A stretch of 64,000 bases of DNA from Haloquadratum walsbyi J07HQW1 (lineage in GTDB: Archaea > Halobacteriota > Halobacteria > Halobacteriales > Haloferacaceae): the NCBI GenBank assembly GCA_000415965.1, contig KE356560.1:2622900-2686899 (forward strand), given 5' to 3'. The translations under genes were made by a program, and so were the position numbers. The notes beneath the pieces were generated by a model. It was not told the origin of the DNA, searched no databases, and saw only the letters and a list, made by a program, of their open reading frames with translations. This document shows positions 47,422 through 56,092 of the stretch, piece after piece (position 1 is the first letter of the stretch; each line of letters starts with the position of its first letter).

Positions 47422-47574
47422 GCCCGGGTGGCTTAGCTGGACATAGCGCCGCACTCATAGGGTTTCCTGAGATTCGGTGCGGATCGCCTTGGAAGCCTCC
47501 GCCGCCCTACGGGGCCCGCCGAGCCTCGGACCTGGGACATGCGGAGATCGTGGGTTCGGAGCCCACCCCGGGCA
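47422..47574 (+). tRNA. Elongator tRNA-Met (CAT) with intron
   Basis: The exons fold as a 74 nt tRNA: acceptor GCCCGGG/CCCGGGC plus A, D arm GCTTAGCTGGACATAGC, anticodon stem CCGCA/TGCGG, anticodon CAT at 47456-47458, T arm GTGGG-TTCGGAG-CCCAC. A roughly 79 nt GC-rich intron, 47460-47538, follows position 37. Haloarchaeal elongator tRNA-Met is known to carry an intron removed by the splicing endonuclease at a bulge-helix-bulge; the exact splice points here are inferred from the stem. CCA is not encoded. Confidence 0.92.
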
Positions 47575-47729
47575 TAAATTTTCGAAAAACGAATACTCGA
47601 CAGTCATAGCTACGATCACGGTCGTGTTCGTAGTTGTAGCCGTAGCCGTAGCCGTGGTAACAATCCAAAAACAAGCATAACGACGACAACAACTGAGATG
47701 TCGATGAGTGAATCTATTATGCGTGTAAC

Positions 47730-48752
47730 TCAGTTTTGAGTTGTCGATTCGTTCTGCGTTGATTGAGTCTCAGAGGCTGTTGATCCACCAGCATTTCTCG
47801 GATCCTCACCACCGAGGAGGAACTGCATTAGATTGCTGACAAAGACCTCATTATCAGTATCATACAGTTCGATCGGCTGGATAAACGTTGAATCTGCGAC
47901 AAAAACCATGTCGTCATTACGCACAACCGTTGGATATGTGCCTGTTCGACGCGTTTCGAGTGTTTTGGTGTCGTCGACTGCAGTGAACACCGTCGTCGCC
48001 CGACTGTCCTCACGAGTAACGGCATACCCACCACGATCAAAGCTGACCGTTTCAACGCCTTCGGTCAGTTGATTTCCACGGACTGGAGATGTATAGATAC
48101 TTTTGAATCCGTTATCATTTGATTCGTCTGCAGTGTTGTACAATAATTCCGGTCCAATACTGATTCCGTATTCATCGAGTAACTTGTCAGCACCGAATGA
48201 GACAATTGCAGTCGACGTCCCAAATAACCCGGATGAGGCGACACGGGGTTGCGTCGGTTCACCGAGAATAACGACGCGTCCTCCACTCGCAGTAAACTCA
48301 TTCACTGCCTCGCGTTCTGACTCAGAGAATCCTTCCGTTGGTTGGATGATAAGATACCCATCATGCCCATCAAGTGTCTCATTCAGTGGATCCTGACCGG
48401 TATCATATTCAAATGAGTGACCAGCAGAAAACATTGCACTCTCAATTGGTTCAAGTTCAGCTTGCGTGACGGTATTGCTGTGGCGTAAATCAACGAGGAT
48501 AGATCCGCCACTGCTGCTAGTACTGCCACCGACCGTACTCGTTCCAGATTCAATACTGAGAGATCCTGATTCTGGATCGATACCCTGATTCAGATTCGAG
48601 GGTTGGAACTGAGATGGCGATTGTCCGTCGATTCGTTGTCCATCGGGCGTTCCACTGGTCCCTGAGAGAAGTCCAATCACTGCTGTGCCAGCAAGAATGA
48701 CGACGATGACAAGGATGAATACGGCAAGTGGCTTGATTATTCGATCACTCAT
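47730..48752 (-). CDS. DUF4350-domain membrane-anchored protein
   Basis: A 340-residue protein. An N-terminal anchor (PLAVFILVIVVILAGTAVIG) precedes a Ser/Gly-rich tether, then a GATase/ABC-like alpha-beta domain (LVDLRHSNTVTQAELEPIES; GYLIIQPTEGFSESEREAVN; FTASGGRVVILGEPTQPRVA), which is DUF4350. The C-terminus is Ser/Thr/Gln-rich (SETQSTQNESTTQN). The start overlaps the 3' end of the SppA gene by 8 bp, so the two are likely translationally coupled and may act together on membrane or exported proteins. Confidence 0.82.
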   Translation of the reverse strand: MSDRIIKPLAVFILVIVVILAGTAVIGLLSGTSGTPDGQRIDGQSPSQFQPSNLNQGIDPESGSLSIESGTSTVGGSTSSSGGSILVDLRHSNTVTQAELEPIESAMFSAGHSFEYDTGQDPLNETLDGHDGYLIIQPTEGFSESEREAVNEFTASGGRVVILGEPTQPRVASSGLFGTSTAIVSFGADKLLDEYGISIGPELLYNTADESNDNGFKSIYTSPVRGNQLTEGVETVSFDRGGYAVTREDSRATTVFTAVDDTKTLETRRTGTYPTVVRNDDMVFVADSTFIQPIELYDTDNEVFVSNLMQFLLGGEDPRNAGGSTASETQSTQNESTTQN

Positions 48753-49731
48753 TCGCGCTCACCTCCACTGTTTGGTTCGTTGTTTGTGGAACCCCCCAGA
48801 CTGCATAGTATTTTACTGGTTGGACAAATTGATCATCAGTATTTGTCTCCGCGTTTGGACGCGCATCAACATAGACGGTATCAGCGGTGTTTTCCCCAAG
48901 CGGAGTGGACTCATCTTCACCAAGAACAATGACGTTCAGTTGCTGTGCACCTGAAGATTTATAATACACATTATATTCATCACCAGAGATTCCATCCGCA
49001 CGCCCAGCAGCCTCCTCAATAGCGACATTGAGATCACCAATCTGGTCAGCAAACCCATTATTGACTGCTCGGGGACCCAAAAATGTCTGTCCAGTTGCGA
49101 CTTCTGTTCGACTGAGTGAAAGTTCATCACCTCGATGTTTCATAATTGTGTCAACGAACGCTTTCTGAAGTAACTCAAGATTTTCCCGGAGACCATCACG
49201 TGTGATTTGTGCTTTATCAGGACCCGACCGGATGAACACCTGTCGTTGATTTTCGATATTCTCAACCGCGCTTAATGGTGCTTGAACAATAACACCAATA
49301 CTCCCGACGGTTGAGCTGGGTTTAACAACAATCTCATCCACAGGGGCGATTCCGAAGTATCCTCCCGATGCAGCTGTTCCCTCAACATATGCGACAACGG
49401 GCATTTGGCTCGCTGTACGATTGACCGCAAGATAGAATTCCTCACTGGCATCGACAGGACCACCGGGACTGTCAATGCGAAGAACGATTGCATCGACAGA
49501 TCCGTTTGTTCGTGCTTCACGAAGCGATTCCGTGGCAGCGGCGACATTCGCGCTTGTTGTTCCACCACGGAAGGTAATGACAGCAACGCTTGACTCACCG
49601 CCTTCACCAGATCCAGACCCGGAGACAGTATCAAAAACAACCGGAGCAACAACTGATGCGGTTACGACAGCAGCAGCAATAATAACGACATATGCCGCAA
49701 CAGTTGTTGTTCGGTTACCATCAGCTGACAT
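48745..49731 (-). CDS. sppA: Signal peptide peptidase SppA-type serine protease (S49)
   Basis: From ATG 49731 (MSADGNRTTTVAAYVVIIAA) the protein has 328 residues and one N-terminal transmembrane segment. The S49 core includes LRIDSPGGPVDASEEFYLAV, the nucleophile Ser122 in GTAASGGYFGIAP, and a general-base Lys candidate at 173 in RSGPDKAQITRDGL. It probably cleaves remnant signal peptides or membrane-protein fragments. A Gly/Ser/Glu linker (SGSGSGEGGES) follows the membrane segment. A longer frame from 49800 is less likely. It is followed by the overlapping DUF4350 gene. Confidence 0.88.
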   Translation of the reverse strand: MSADGNRTTTVAAYVVIIAAAVVTASVVAPVVFDTVSGSGSGEGGESSVAVITFRGGTTSANVAAATESLREARTNGSVDAIVLRIDSPGGPVDASEEFYLAVNRTASQMPVVAYVEGTAASGGYFGIAPVDEIVVKPSSTVGSIGVIVQAPLSAVENIENQRQVFIRSGPDKAQITRDGLRENLELLQKAFVDTIMKHRGDELSLSRTEVATGQTFLGPRAVNNGFADQIGDLNVAIEEAAGRADGISGDEYNVYYKSSGAQQLNVIVLGEDESTPLGENTADTVYVDARPNAETNTDDQFVQPVKYYAVWGVPQTTNQTVEVSANE

Positions 49732-49960
49732 ACAGACGTGAAGACGGCCAGACGAATAAATCTTGACAGTCAGACTAATCCAGCGACTGTCATTCTGCAT
49801 TGGCTTGTGTAGCTTCTGTCATCTGATTTGTAGCTACTCTCACTGAGCATCGGAGGGAATTGACGATCATATGTCATTCGTCGGAATTAAACACGCATAT
49901 TATAACTCACAGTCTCGGTTATTCAAAACTCTCTTTTTCATATATGTGAGATATCCATTG

Positions 49961-50506
49961 ATGAATTATGATTCACTATCAGAGTTTGAGGCTGTCGTGT
50001 GGGATCTTGATGGAACACTAGTTCGGCTCTCTGTTGATTGGGATATTGTTGCTAGTGATGTCGCGGAGGTTTTCGAAACAGCGGGCATCGATGTAAGCGA
50101 CGTTGACCTCTGGGAAATGCTGAATCTCGCGTCGGATCGAGGACTTCGCGATGATGTCGAGACTGTTATTGCTCACCACGAGCGGCGCGGAGCACGGGCA
50201 GCTGATCGGCTAACACATGCAGATGCTGTTGGGAGTGTTGCTCCTCACGAAGGTGTTTGCTCACTCAATTGTGAGGCTGCTTGTAAGATTGCACTTCAAA
50301 CACAGGGGATTGAGACACATTTGACTGCGGTCACTGGTCGGGATACTGTCGAGAGTCAAAAACCTGATCCAGATCCACTCCTGCATACACTTACTCAGCT
50401 CTCTGTCGACCCAGACGCAGCAGTTTTTATCGGCGACTCACCACGGGATGAGACAACAGCTGAACGAGCTGGTGTTGCTTTCCAGTATGCAGACACGATT
50501 ACATGA
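49961..50506 (+). CDS. HAD-superfamily hydrolase
   Basis: From ATG 49961 (MNYDSLSEFEAVVWDLDGTL) the protein has 181 residues. The nucleophile/acid pair Asp15/Asp17 is in WDLDGTL, followed by a short cap, QTQGIETHLTAVTGRDTVES (motif II Thr), a Lys in SQKPDPDPL, and VFIGDSPRDETTAERAG (motif IV). It resembles small phosphatases of the phosphoglycolate phosphatase type, but the substrate is unknown. The frame is open 30 codons further upstream without similarity. Confidence 0.85.
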   Translation: MNYDSLSEFEAVVWDLDGTLVRLSVDWDIVASDVAEVFETAGIDVSDVDLWEMLNLASDRGLRDDVETVIAHHERRGARAADRLTHADAVGSVAPHEGVCSLNCEAACKIALQTQGIETHLTAVTGRDTVESQKPDPDPLLHTLTQLSVDPDAAVFIGDSPRDETTAERAGVAFQYADTIT

Positions 50507-50571
50507 TAATACCAGTTATTGACACTCCGAGAAGTATGCATTCATGAGACAACTGTCTCTTACCCATAAGT

Positions 50572-50859
50572 TCACTGAGCCCCACACAGACGTTTCAGAC
50601 GCTGTCGAATCCACTCTATTCTCAGAAGATCGAGGTGAGAACTGATTCGAGCGGTGATATCGGCAGTTGGGGGTTGCTGAATGTGATAACCGAGATCAGT
50701 AAAATCGTCCTGGAGAAGTGTTAAATCTGTAGATATTGAGGTTTCAATCGGTTTATTTACCTCAACAGCGACTCGATTTGTGGGTAAGAGGCAGTTCATG
50801 AGACTCGAGACCCTGGTTTCGATGCTCTGTTCTGTTCTATTTCGGGTCATAAAACTCAC
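50572..50859 (-). CDS. Possible small protein (95 aa), unrecognised
   Basis: The minus strand encodes MSFMTRNRTEQSIETRVSSL, then a more regular part VAVEVNKPIETSISTDLTLL, HIQQPPTADITARISSHLDL and RIEWIRQRLKRLCGAQ. The second half looks like coding sequence, with helix-like character and haloarchaeal composition, but I know no family and the Asp/Glu content is moderate. It could be a genuine orphan or a relic. It is convergent with the HAD gene. Confidence 0.4.
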   Translation of the reverse strand: MSFMTRNRTEQSIETRVSSLMNCLLPTNRVAVEVNKPIETSISTDLTLLQDDFTDLGYHIQQPPTADITARISSHLDLLRIEWIRQRLKRLCGAQ

Positions 50860-51365
50860 GGTTCAACAAACTGAGAGACTATTTTTATGAGGCGAGGGTG
50901 AATATGATTGCTTTCCACTCGTGGGGTAAGCAGGTGAGTTTCAGAAGAGGGATACGGGACAGTGCAATTGAGCACTGTTTGAGTTGTCTCGACGGCGTCA
51001 CACTACACCCGATATTCTTCTTTGAGATCATCTAATGCTTGAAGGGTGCGTTGAGCGTTCCTTCTTTGCTGTTTCAATGGAGGTGAAGGCAATTCGACAC
51101 CGAGGGTCGTTCCTGCCTTCCAAGATGGGTGTGAGTTAGGATTACGACAGTGTCGCCATACCACAGAGTCTTTCTAGCGTGGAGCCAGCGGCGTTCATCT
51201 GAGTAATAAATTCGTGATCTCCTATTTCAGGACACATGAGAACTCTTCTAAGTTGATTGCGAGAAATGCGGCGGTATCGAGACGACGAGTTATATTGCTA
51301 ATTTCGCGAGATGGTTAGTGCAAAAACCGATATTGTCAATCAGGTCCAGAACATAAATTCAGTTA
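50860..51365. other. Spacer, no gene seen
   Basis: 506 bp of AT-rich DNA with only short random frames. No repeat or strong hairpin recognised. Confidence 0.45.
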
Positions 51366-51815
51366 ATGAGCTATCCTGTGACGTACTATTGCCCGCACTG
51401 TGGTGCTGTCGTAGAGGTCAAGCGCGAGGGATACCTCGCTGATAAGTCAGTCACGCCATATCCGCTTGAGGGATGGTCATACACCACCCCACATGACTCA
51501 ACGAATGTATCGTACGACTCTGCTGATGGAATTCGATTTGTCTGTGGAGAAATGCCATCAAAGTGTGAGACAGAGCAAACGGAAGTCGGAATCCGATGGA
51601 CAGGCGATCGAAGTCCTGCGGATGATGTAGAAAATCCAGACATGAAGAGCCCTTGCGGTCGCCCGTTTTATCTCTCATTCGTTCGATTCGAGGACGGCAC
51701 TGAGATTGAACCCAAACCCGACACTGATCGGGTACAGATTGCTTCTGATACAGTAGGACCGTCCAGACCAGACGGTCCTCCAAGCCCAGATGGACCAGAT
51801 GGATTCCGACGATAA
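51366..51815 (+). CDS. Conserved haloarchaeal zinc-finger-like protein (149 aa)
   Basis: MSYPVTYYCPHCGAVVEVKR starts with a CPHC zinc-type pair; further cysteines lie in FVCGEMPSKCETEQ and SPCGRPFYLSFVRF. The protein is about half ordered; the C-terminus is Pro/Asp/Gly-rich (SRPDGPPSPDGPDGFRR). GWSYTTPHDSTNVSYDSADG and SPCGRPFYLSFVRFEDG look like conserved family blocks, but I do not know a function. The gene is separated from neighbours by long spacers. Confidence 0.72.
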   Translation: MSYPVTYYCPHCGAVVEVKREGYLADKSVTPYPLEGWSYTTPHDSTNVSYDSADGIRFVCGEMPSKCETEQTEVGIRWTGDRSPADDVENPDMKSPCGRPFYLSFVRFEDGTEIEPKPDTDRVQIASDTVGPSRPDGPPSPDGPDGFRR

Positions 51816-51929
51816 CACCAATACAGCGCTATCGATAATTGTTGGATCATGTAAAATACACACACAGAGACATCGCCTCAAAGATGATTATAACTGTGCG
51901 GCTTTCAGTAAGTGATCATACAGAATCAA

Positions 51930-52499
51930 GGAGAATCCCTGCGCCTTCAGCCGCAGGATGAATCCCCGACAACTCAGAGTCAATCGACGCTACGAGAGCC
52001 ATTTTAATACTTTATAATCCGTAAAATTAAATCGACAGGCGGTTCGACATATAGGGAGGAATTAGGCTGAGAACGGGGCGATTCCCGCCAGTCCGACGGT
52101 GGCAGCCTGTCGGCCCAAGCAATAACACAATCATCGGACCCAGTCAGGTGAACAGTCGGTTCCTCTGAGTATCATGAATCGATGCAGATGCAGTTGTAGT
52201 GCCCGACTGCTTGCAAACACCACAAAAAGTAGCTCCGAGTCCGTTGAACTCTGCCGGACTCCCTATGGTAAAAACAACTGTGGGAGTCCGAACATGACGA
52301 ACGAGAGGAGTCCTGGGGGCGGGAGCTAGAGCTGAGATGTGGCACTCTCGGCACCAGCAGTCCTAGTTCACTCGACTCGCGACAGTCCATGAACCCCACA
52401 CGGATTCTCACCGTGTTGGGGTTCGGCGGAACTGCAAGCCTGCAATCTCCACCGCTCACGCTCAGGATTCTTCTGCGGTTACGCGGAGGAGGATATCAA
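51930..52499 (+). mobile_element. PATE-like transposase-less element, forward copy
   Basis: The left end starts GGAGAATCCCTGCG with hairpin CCTGCG-CCTTCAGC-CGCAGG (51938-51957), directly after target-like TCAA (51926-51929). The right end is TTCTGCGGTTACGCGGAGGA then GGATATCAA, ending in TCAA at 52496-52499. The interior is homologous to 22566-23060 (reverse) and partly to 15355-15885. Its end lies about 13 bp from the folD stop codon. No transposase. It matches descriptions of palindrome-associated transposable elements in Haloquadratum. The rest of 51816-52512 has no gene. Confidence 0.7.
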
Positions 52500-52512
52500 A
52501 TGTTTTTCTCGT

Positions 52513-53412
52513 CTATGGAAGCTCAACAGAGACATCGGTGGTTATCGCGGTTGCTTTCACTGTATTCCAAAGCAACATCGCTCGCGTCATCGGTCCAACG
52601 CCGCCAGGAACAGGTGTGATTGCATCTGCTTTCTCAGCTGCAGACTCAAATTCAACGTCACCGACAAGCTCACTTCCAGTCTCTGTCTCAACGCGATTGA
52701 TTCCGACATCGATAACCACAGTTCCCGCTGAGAGCATATCTCCATCAATCATCTCAGGAACGCCAGCAGCAGCAATAACGATATCAGCTTCGCGAGTCTT
52801 CGAAGCGAGGTCATTAGTTCGGGAGTGACACAGGGTCACCGTTGCATTCCCTGCGTCAGCTTTCTGAATGAGCAGATTTGCCATTGGTTTGCCAACAATA
52901 TTGGATCGACCGATGACGACCGCATCCGCCCCCTCGGTTTCAATATCAGCCGCGATCAGCAGCTTTTGGATTCCATGTGGTGTACACGGTTTGTATCGCG
53001 GTTGTCCAGCGACAAGTCGCCCAACGTTTTCAGGATGAAATCCATCAACATCCTTTTTGGGGTCAATTCGACGAAGGACCTCACGTTCATCAACATGATC
53101 AGGGAGAGGCATCTGTACGAGGATCCCATGTATCGATGGATCAGTATTTAACTCATCGACGGTGTCGAACAGCTCAGCAGCCGGCGCCTCTGGGTCGATT
53201 GTAATATCTCGGGTTTCAATTCCAACTTCCTCACAGTCGTCATGTTTCATTGAAACGTATGTCTGGCTCGCTGGGTCATCGTTCATCAACACTGTTGCCA
53301 ACTGTGGAGTCGTTCCGGTATTCGTAATTCGATTAACACTGCTAATAAGATCAGATCTGATTGATGCGGCAACCTCTGTGCCGTCGATCAGTTGCGTCTG
53401 TGTCTGTGTCAC
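52513..53412 (-). CDS. folD: Methylene-tetrahydrofolate dehydrogenase/cyclohydrolase FolD
   Basis: A protein of about 299 residues from GTG 53412 (MTQTQTQLIDGTEVAASIRS); an ATG 12 codons upstream at 53448 is the alternative. Catalytic Lys lies in QTYVSMKHDDCEEVGI, the substrate motif in GILVQMPLPDHVDE, the cofactor site in VIGRSNIVGKPMANLL, and the C-terminal motif in ITPVPGGVGPMTRAML. It oxidises methylene-THF and hydrolyses methenyl-THF. glyA, which generates methylene-THF and is often directly upstream in haloarchaea, lies about 1 kb upstream on the same strand with degraded DNA between. Confidence 0.92.
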   Translation of the reverse strand: MTQTQTQLIDGTEVAASIRSDLISSVNRITNTGTTPQLATVLMNDDPASQTYVSMKHDDCEEVGIETRDITIDPEAPAAELFDTVDELNTDPSIHGILVQMPLPDHVDEREVLRRIDPKKDVDGFHPENVGRLVAGQPRYKPCTPHGIQKLLIAADIETEGADAVVIGRSNIVGKPMANLLIQKADAGNATVTLCHSRTNDLASKTREADIVIAAAGVPEMIDGDMLSAGTVVIDVGINRVETETGSELVGDVEFESAAEKADAITPVPGGVGPMTRAMLLWNTVKATAITTDVSVELP

Positions 53413-54443
53413 ACAGGAATACTTGCCAGCAACATACTTGAAACGCATCAATTGAGTCGCTTACCGGTAGAAAAACCGTAGTATCTGTTCACTGAAACCT
53501 CAATATGTAATTAGACAGTTGTATCGTGTCGAAGCAAACACCGCGTGGACACAGGATAAGCCTGGACGTATGTATGTAGTGAGCGAGTTCGACGTATCCA
53601 ACTCTGGCTCTGGTTGGGTAGGGTAAAAACAACAGCGGGTGTTATGTTGTGTTGTGGTCACGGGTCGGGGTTTCCCCTCTCAGACTCTCAGATGAGCGCG
53701 TTCAACTTCTGCGTCTGTGCGGTGTTTGCAGGCACAGACAATGTATTAGACTCTGCTGCTCCTCCTCGTCCCCTCTGCTCTACTCAGCAGTGACAGAATG
53801 AAATCAAACTCAAGATCGGTTCGATCATATGGGTGGTATCTTCCCTTCATAGTGATTAGTTTGAATAGTTTCACCGACGGTGTCGAATGACGCGGGTTCA
53901 GCGGCTCACATCACCGACACGCATAATCACGGTGGGAAAGACTTGCACTAATCACTATCAGTCAGTCTAATACTCCATCATGAATTATGGAGTATAAGGA
54001 GAATACCTGTGTCTTCAGGCGCCGGAAGATCTTAAGACAAAGGCTACTGTGAGTTATCACTCGGTGGATTTGATGTCCAACTGTATCCCCTTTTTTGGCT
54101 TGTTTGCGATTGTGTGGGATTACCGAAACAGAGCAGTTACCCAGGAAAGCTCAGTTCCTCAGGTGTGATCGCGGGTAACTGAGTCAGTTGCTCATCAGGG
54201 TATATCGTATCCGCTCTGTCTCTTTGATTCTGTCTTTGTTTTGATCAGTCTGTTCGGAGAAACTCTCCATCCCTGTTGATGCGCTTTTTGAGGTAAGCTG
54301 GGATACTGATAGTCATCAACGGAGGGTGGAGATGAAATATTATCAGAAGGTCACATGTCCGAAAAAGAGCGTAGAAGAGTTCCGTTCTCGGAAGTCACTC
54401 TCTACCAGCAACGTGTGAGCAACGCGGAGTGGTTTCGAGTCAG
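53413..54443. other. 1 kb gene-free region between glyA and folD with mobile-element debris
   Basis: No supportable gene. A palindrome TACTCCAT-CATGAATT-ATGGAGTA lies at 53971-53994, immediately followed by AAGGAGAATACCTGTGTCTT and CAGGCGCC, which resembles IS200/IS605 left ends. Around 53725-53750 the GTGCGGTGTTTGCAGGCACA stretch resembles the reverse complement of the interior of the element at 51930. It is probably a mix of degraded elements. Confidence 0.5.
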
Positions 54444-55691
54444 CTATCCGTAAAGTGGGTATTCATCGGTCAGCGTATCAACGCGGTCACTGGCAGCAGC
54501 AATTGCCTCATCATCGGTTGGATTATCAATCAGCTCAATCATCAATTCACCGACCTCACGAACTGTTGACTCAGTAAATCCTCTCGTGGTAAGTGCTGGG
54601 GTTCCAACGCGGATTCCACTTGGATTAAAGGCCGACCGTGTCTCACCAGGGACTGTATTCGCGTTCATAATGATGCCAGCCGATTCGAGTGCCGCTTCGA
54701 CTTCCTTTCCGGTTGTTTCAGGATGTGATGGTCGAAGGTCGACAAGGACAAGATGATTGTCAGTGCCGCCAGAGACAACAGAGAGTCCAGCATCGGTGAA
54801 TGTCTCTGCAAGTGCCTCTGCATTCTTCACTGTCTGTTCAGCGTACGCCTCAAAGTCATCAGAGAGTGCCTCTTTGAATCCAACCGCCTTGCCAGCGATG
54901 TTGTGCATAAGTGGTCCGCCTTGTGCACCTGGGAAAACCGAATTATCGATATCATCCGCGTGCTCCTCATCACACATAATAATACCGCCACGTCCTGCAC
55001 GAATGGTTTTATGTGTTGATCCGGTCACGAAGTCTGCAACACCAACAGGGGAGGTATGGACGCCAGCCGCAACAAGTCCGGTGATATGAGCAATGTCAGC
55101 AAGATGGTATGCATCGGCGAGGTCTGCGGCCTCTTGAATGCGCTCAAATTCGACTTCTCGTGGATACGCGGAGTATCCAGAAACAATGATATCAGGGTTG
55201 AATTCGTCAGCTTTTGCTTTGAGCCCCTCATAATCGATATACCCCGTTTCAGGGTCGACCTCATACTGTTCGACCGTATATGTCTGTCCAGTGAAGTTCG
55301 CTGGGTGACCGTGGCTTAGGTGTCCGCCATGTGTGAGGTCTAATGAAAGTATCTTATCGCCAGGGTCAAGCGCAGTGAGATAGACAGCCATATTCGCCTG
55401 TGTGCCAGAATGTGGTTGGACATTCACATGTTCAGCACCCCACAGTTCTTCTGCGCGCTCAATAGCGAGTGACTCAATCTCATCAGCATACTCACAGCCA
55501 GCGTAGTATCGCTCGCCGGGATATCCCTCAGCGTATTTATTTGTCAGCGCGCTTCCTTGTGCTTCAAGTACGGCTTCACTGACGTGATTTTCACTCGCAA
55601 TCATCGCAAGCGTATCCTCTTGCCGCTGTCGTTCGCTCGAAAGAGCGTCGGCAGCATCTGGATCGACGTCACGAATATGACTCTGTTCCAT
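54444..55691 (-). CDS. glyA: Serine hydroxymethyltransferase
   Basis: A 415-residue PLP enzyme. N-terminal LAMIASENHVSEAVLEAQGS and YAEGYPGERYYAGCEYADEI are signature sequences, and the PLP lysine lies in VTGSTHKTIRAGRGGII near residue 229. It interconverts serine and glycine with transfer of a C1 unit to a tetrahydropterin. It is the upstream partner of folD on the same strand. The start MEQSHIRDVDPDAADALSSE is normal for the family. Confidence 0.95.
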   Translation of the reverse strand: MEQSHIRDVDPDAADALSSERQRQEDTLAMIASENHVSEAVLEAQGSALTNKYAEGYPGERYYAGCEYADEIESLAIERAEELWGAEHVNVQPHSGTQANMAVYLTALDPGDKILSLDLTHGGHLSHGHPANFTGQTYTVEQYEVDPETGYIDYEGLKAKADEFNPDIIVSGYSAYPREVEFERIQEAADLADAYHLADIAHITGLVAAGVHTSPVGVADFVTGSTHKTIRAGRGGIIMCDEEHADDIDNSVFPGAQGGPLMHNIAGKAVGFKEALSDDFEAYAEQTVKNAEALAETFTDAGLSVVSGGTDNHLVLVDLRPSHPETTGKEVEAALESAGIIMNANTVPGETRSAFNPSGIRVGTPALTTRGFTESTVREVGELMIELIDNPTDDEAIAAASDRVDTLTDEYPLYG

Positions 55692-56092
55692 ATCGAATAT
55701 CGAGGGCGTTATTCAAATAAGTGTGTCCACTCTCCGTGATTTTACCTACTTATCCTTGCTCATTGTGTTGATAATTCAATATATAATAGTTCGATACAGT
55801 CATAATGTATAGATATACTGCCGTCTCAACGGCAGGGAGTTCGGACTCACTTTCTGGAAGATACCTATCTATCTATGATATCGAACGGCGGTTATCGAAG
55901 TGAGAGTCTCACCCACATCCATACATTGAGCATGGCGACTGCTTAGGCTCGGCTTAGCTGTAACCCGAGTGATTCATGCATACACGAACGCCTTAGCGTG
56001 GTTTTTAACCGTAGTAAGCAGATAGCATCGAAGTATTCTGCATAATTTGGGTTGTAATAAATTTCAAGACGCTGTAGTACGCTATATTGGCT
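55692..56092. other. Divergent spacer glyA / tbsP-like gene
   Basis: About 400 bp without a gene. It contains a hairpin CTGCCGT-CTCA-ACGGCAG at about 55829-55846 and AT-rich stretches suited to divergent promoters. No family repeat recognised. Confidence 0.45.

Noticed and set aside
47606..47660. GTAGCCGTAGCCGTAGCC run after tRNA-Met
   Set aside because: Simple-sequence slippage tract without coding or structural context; reported only as noise.
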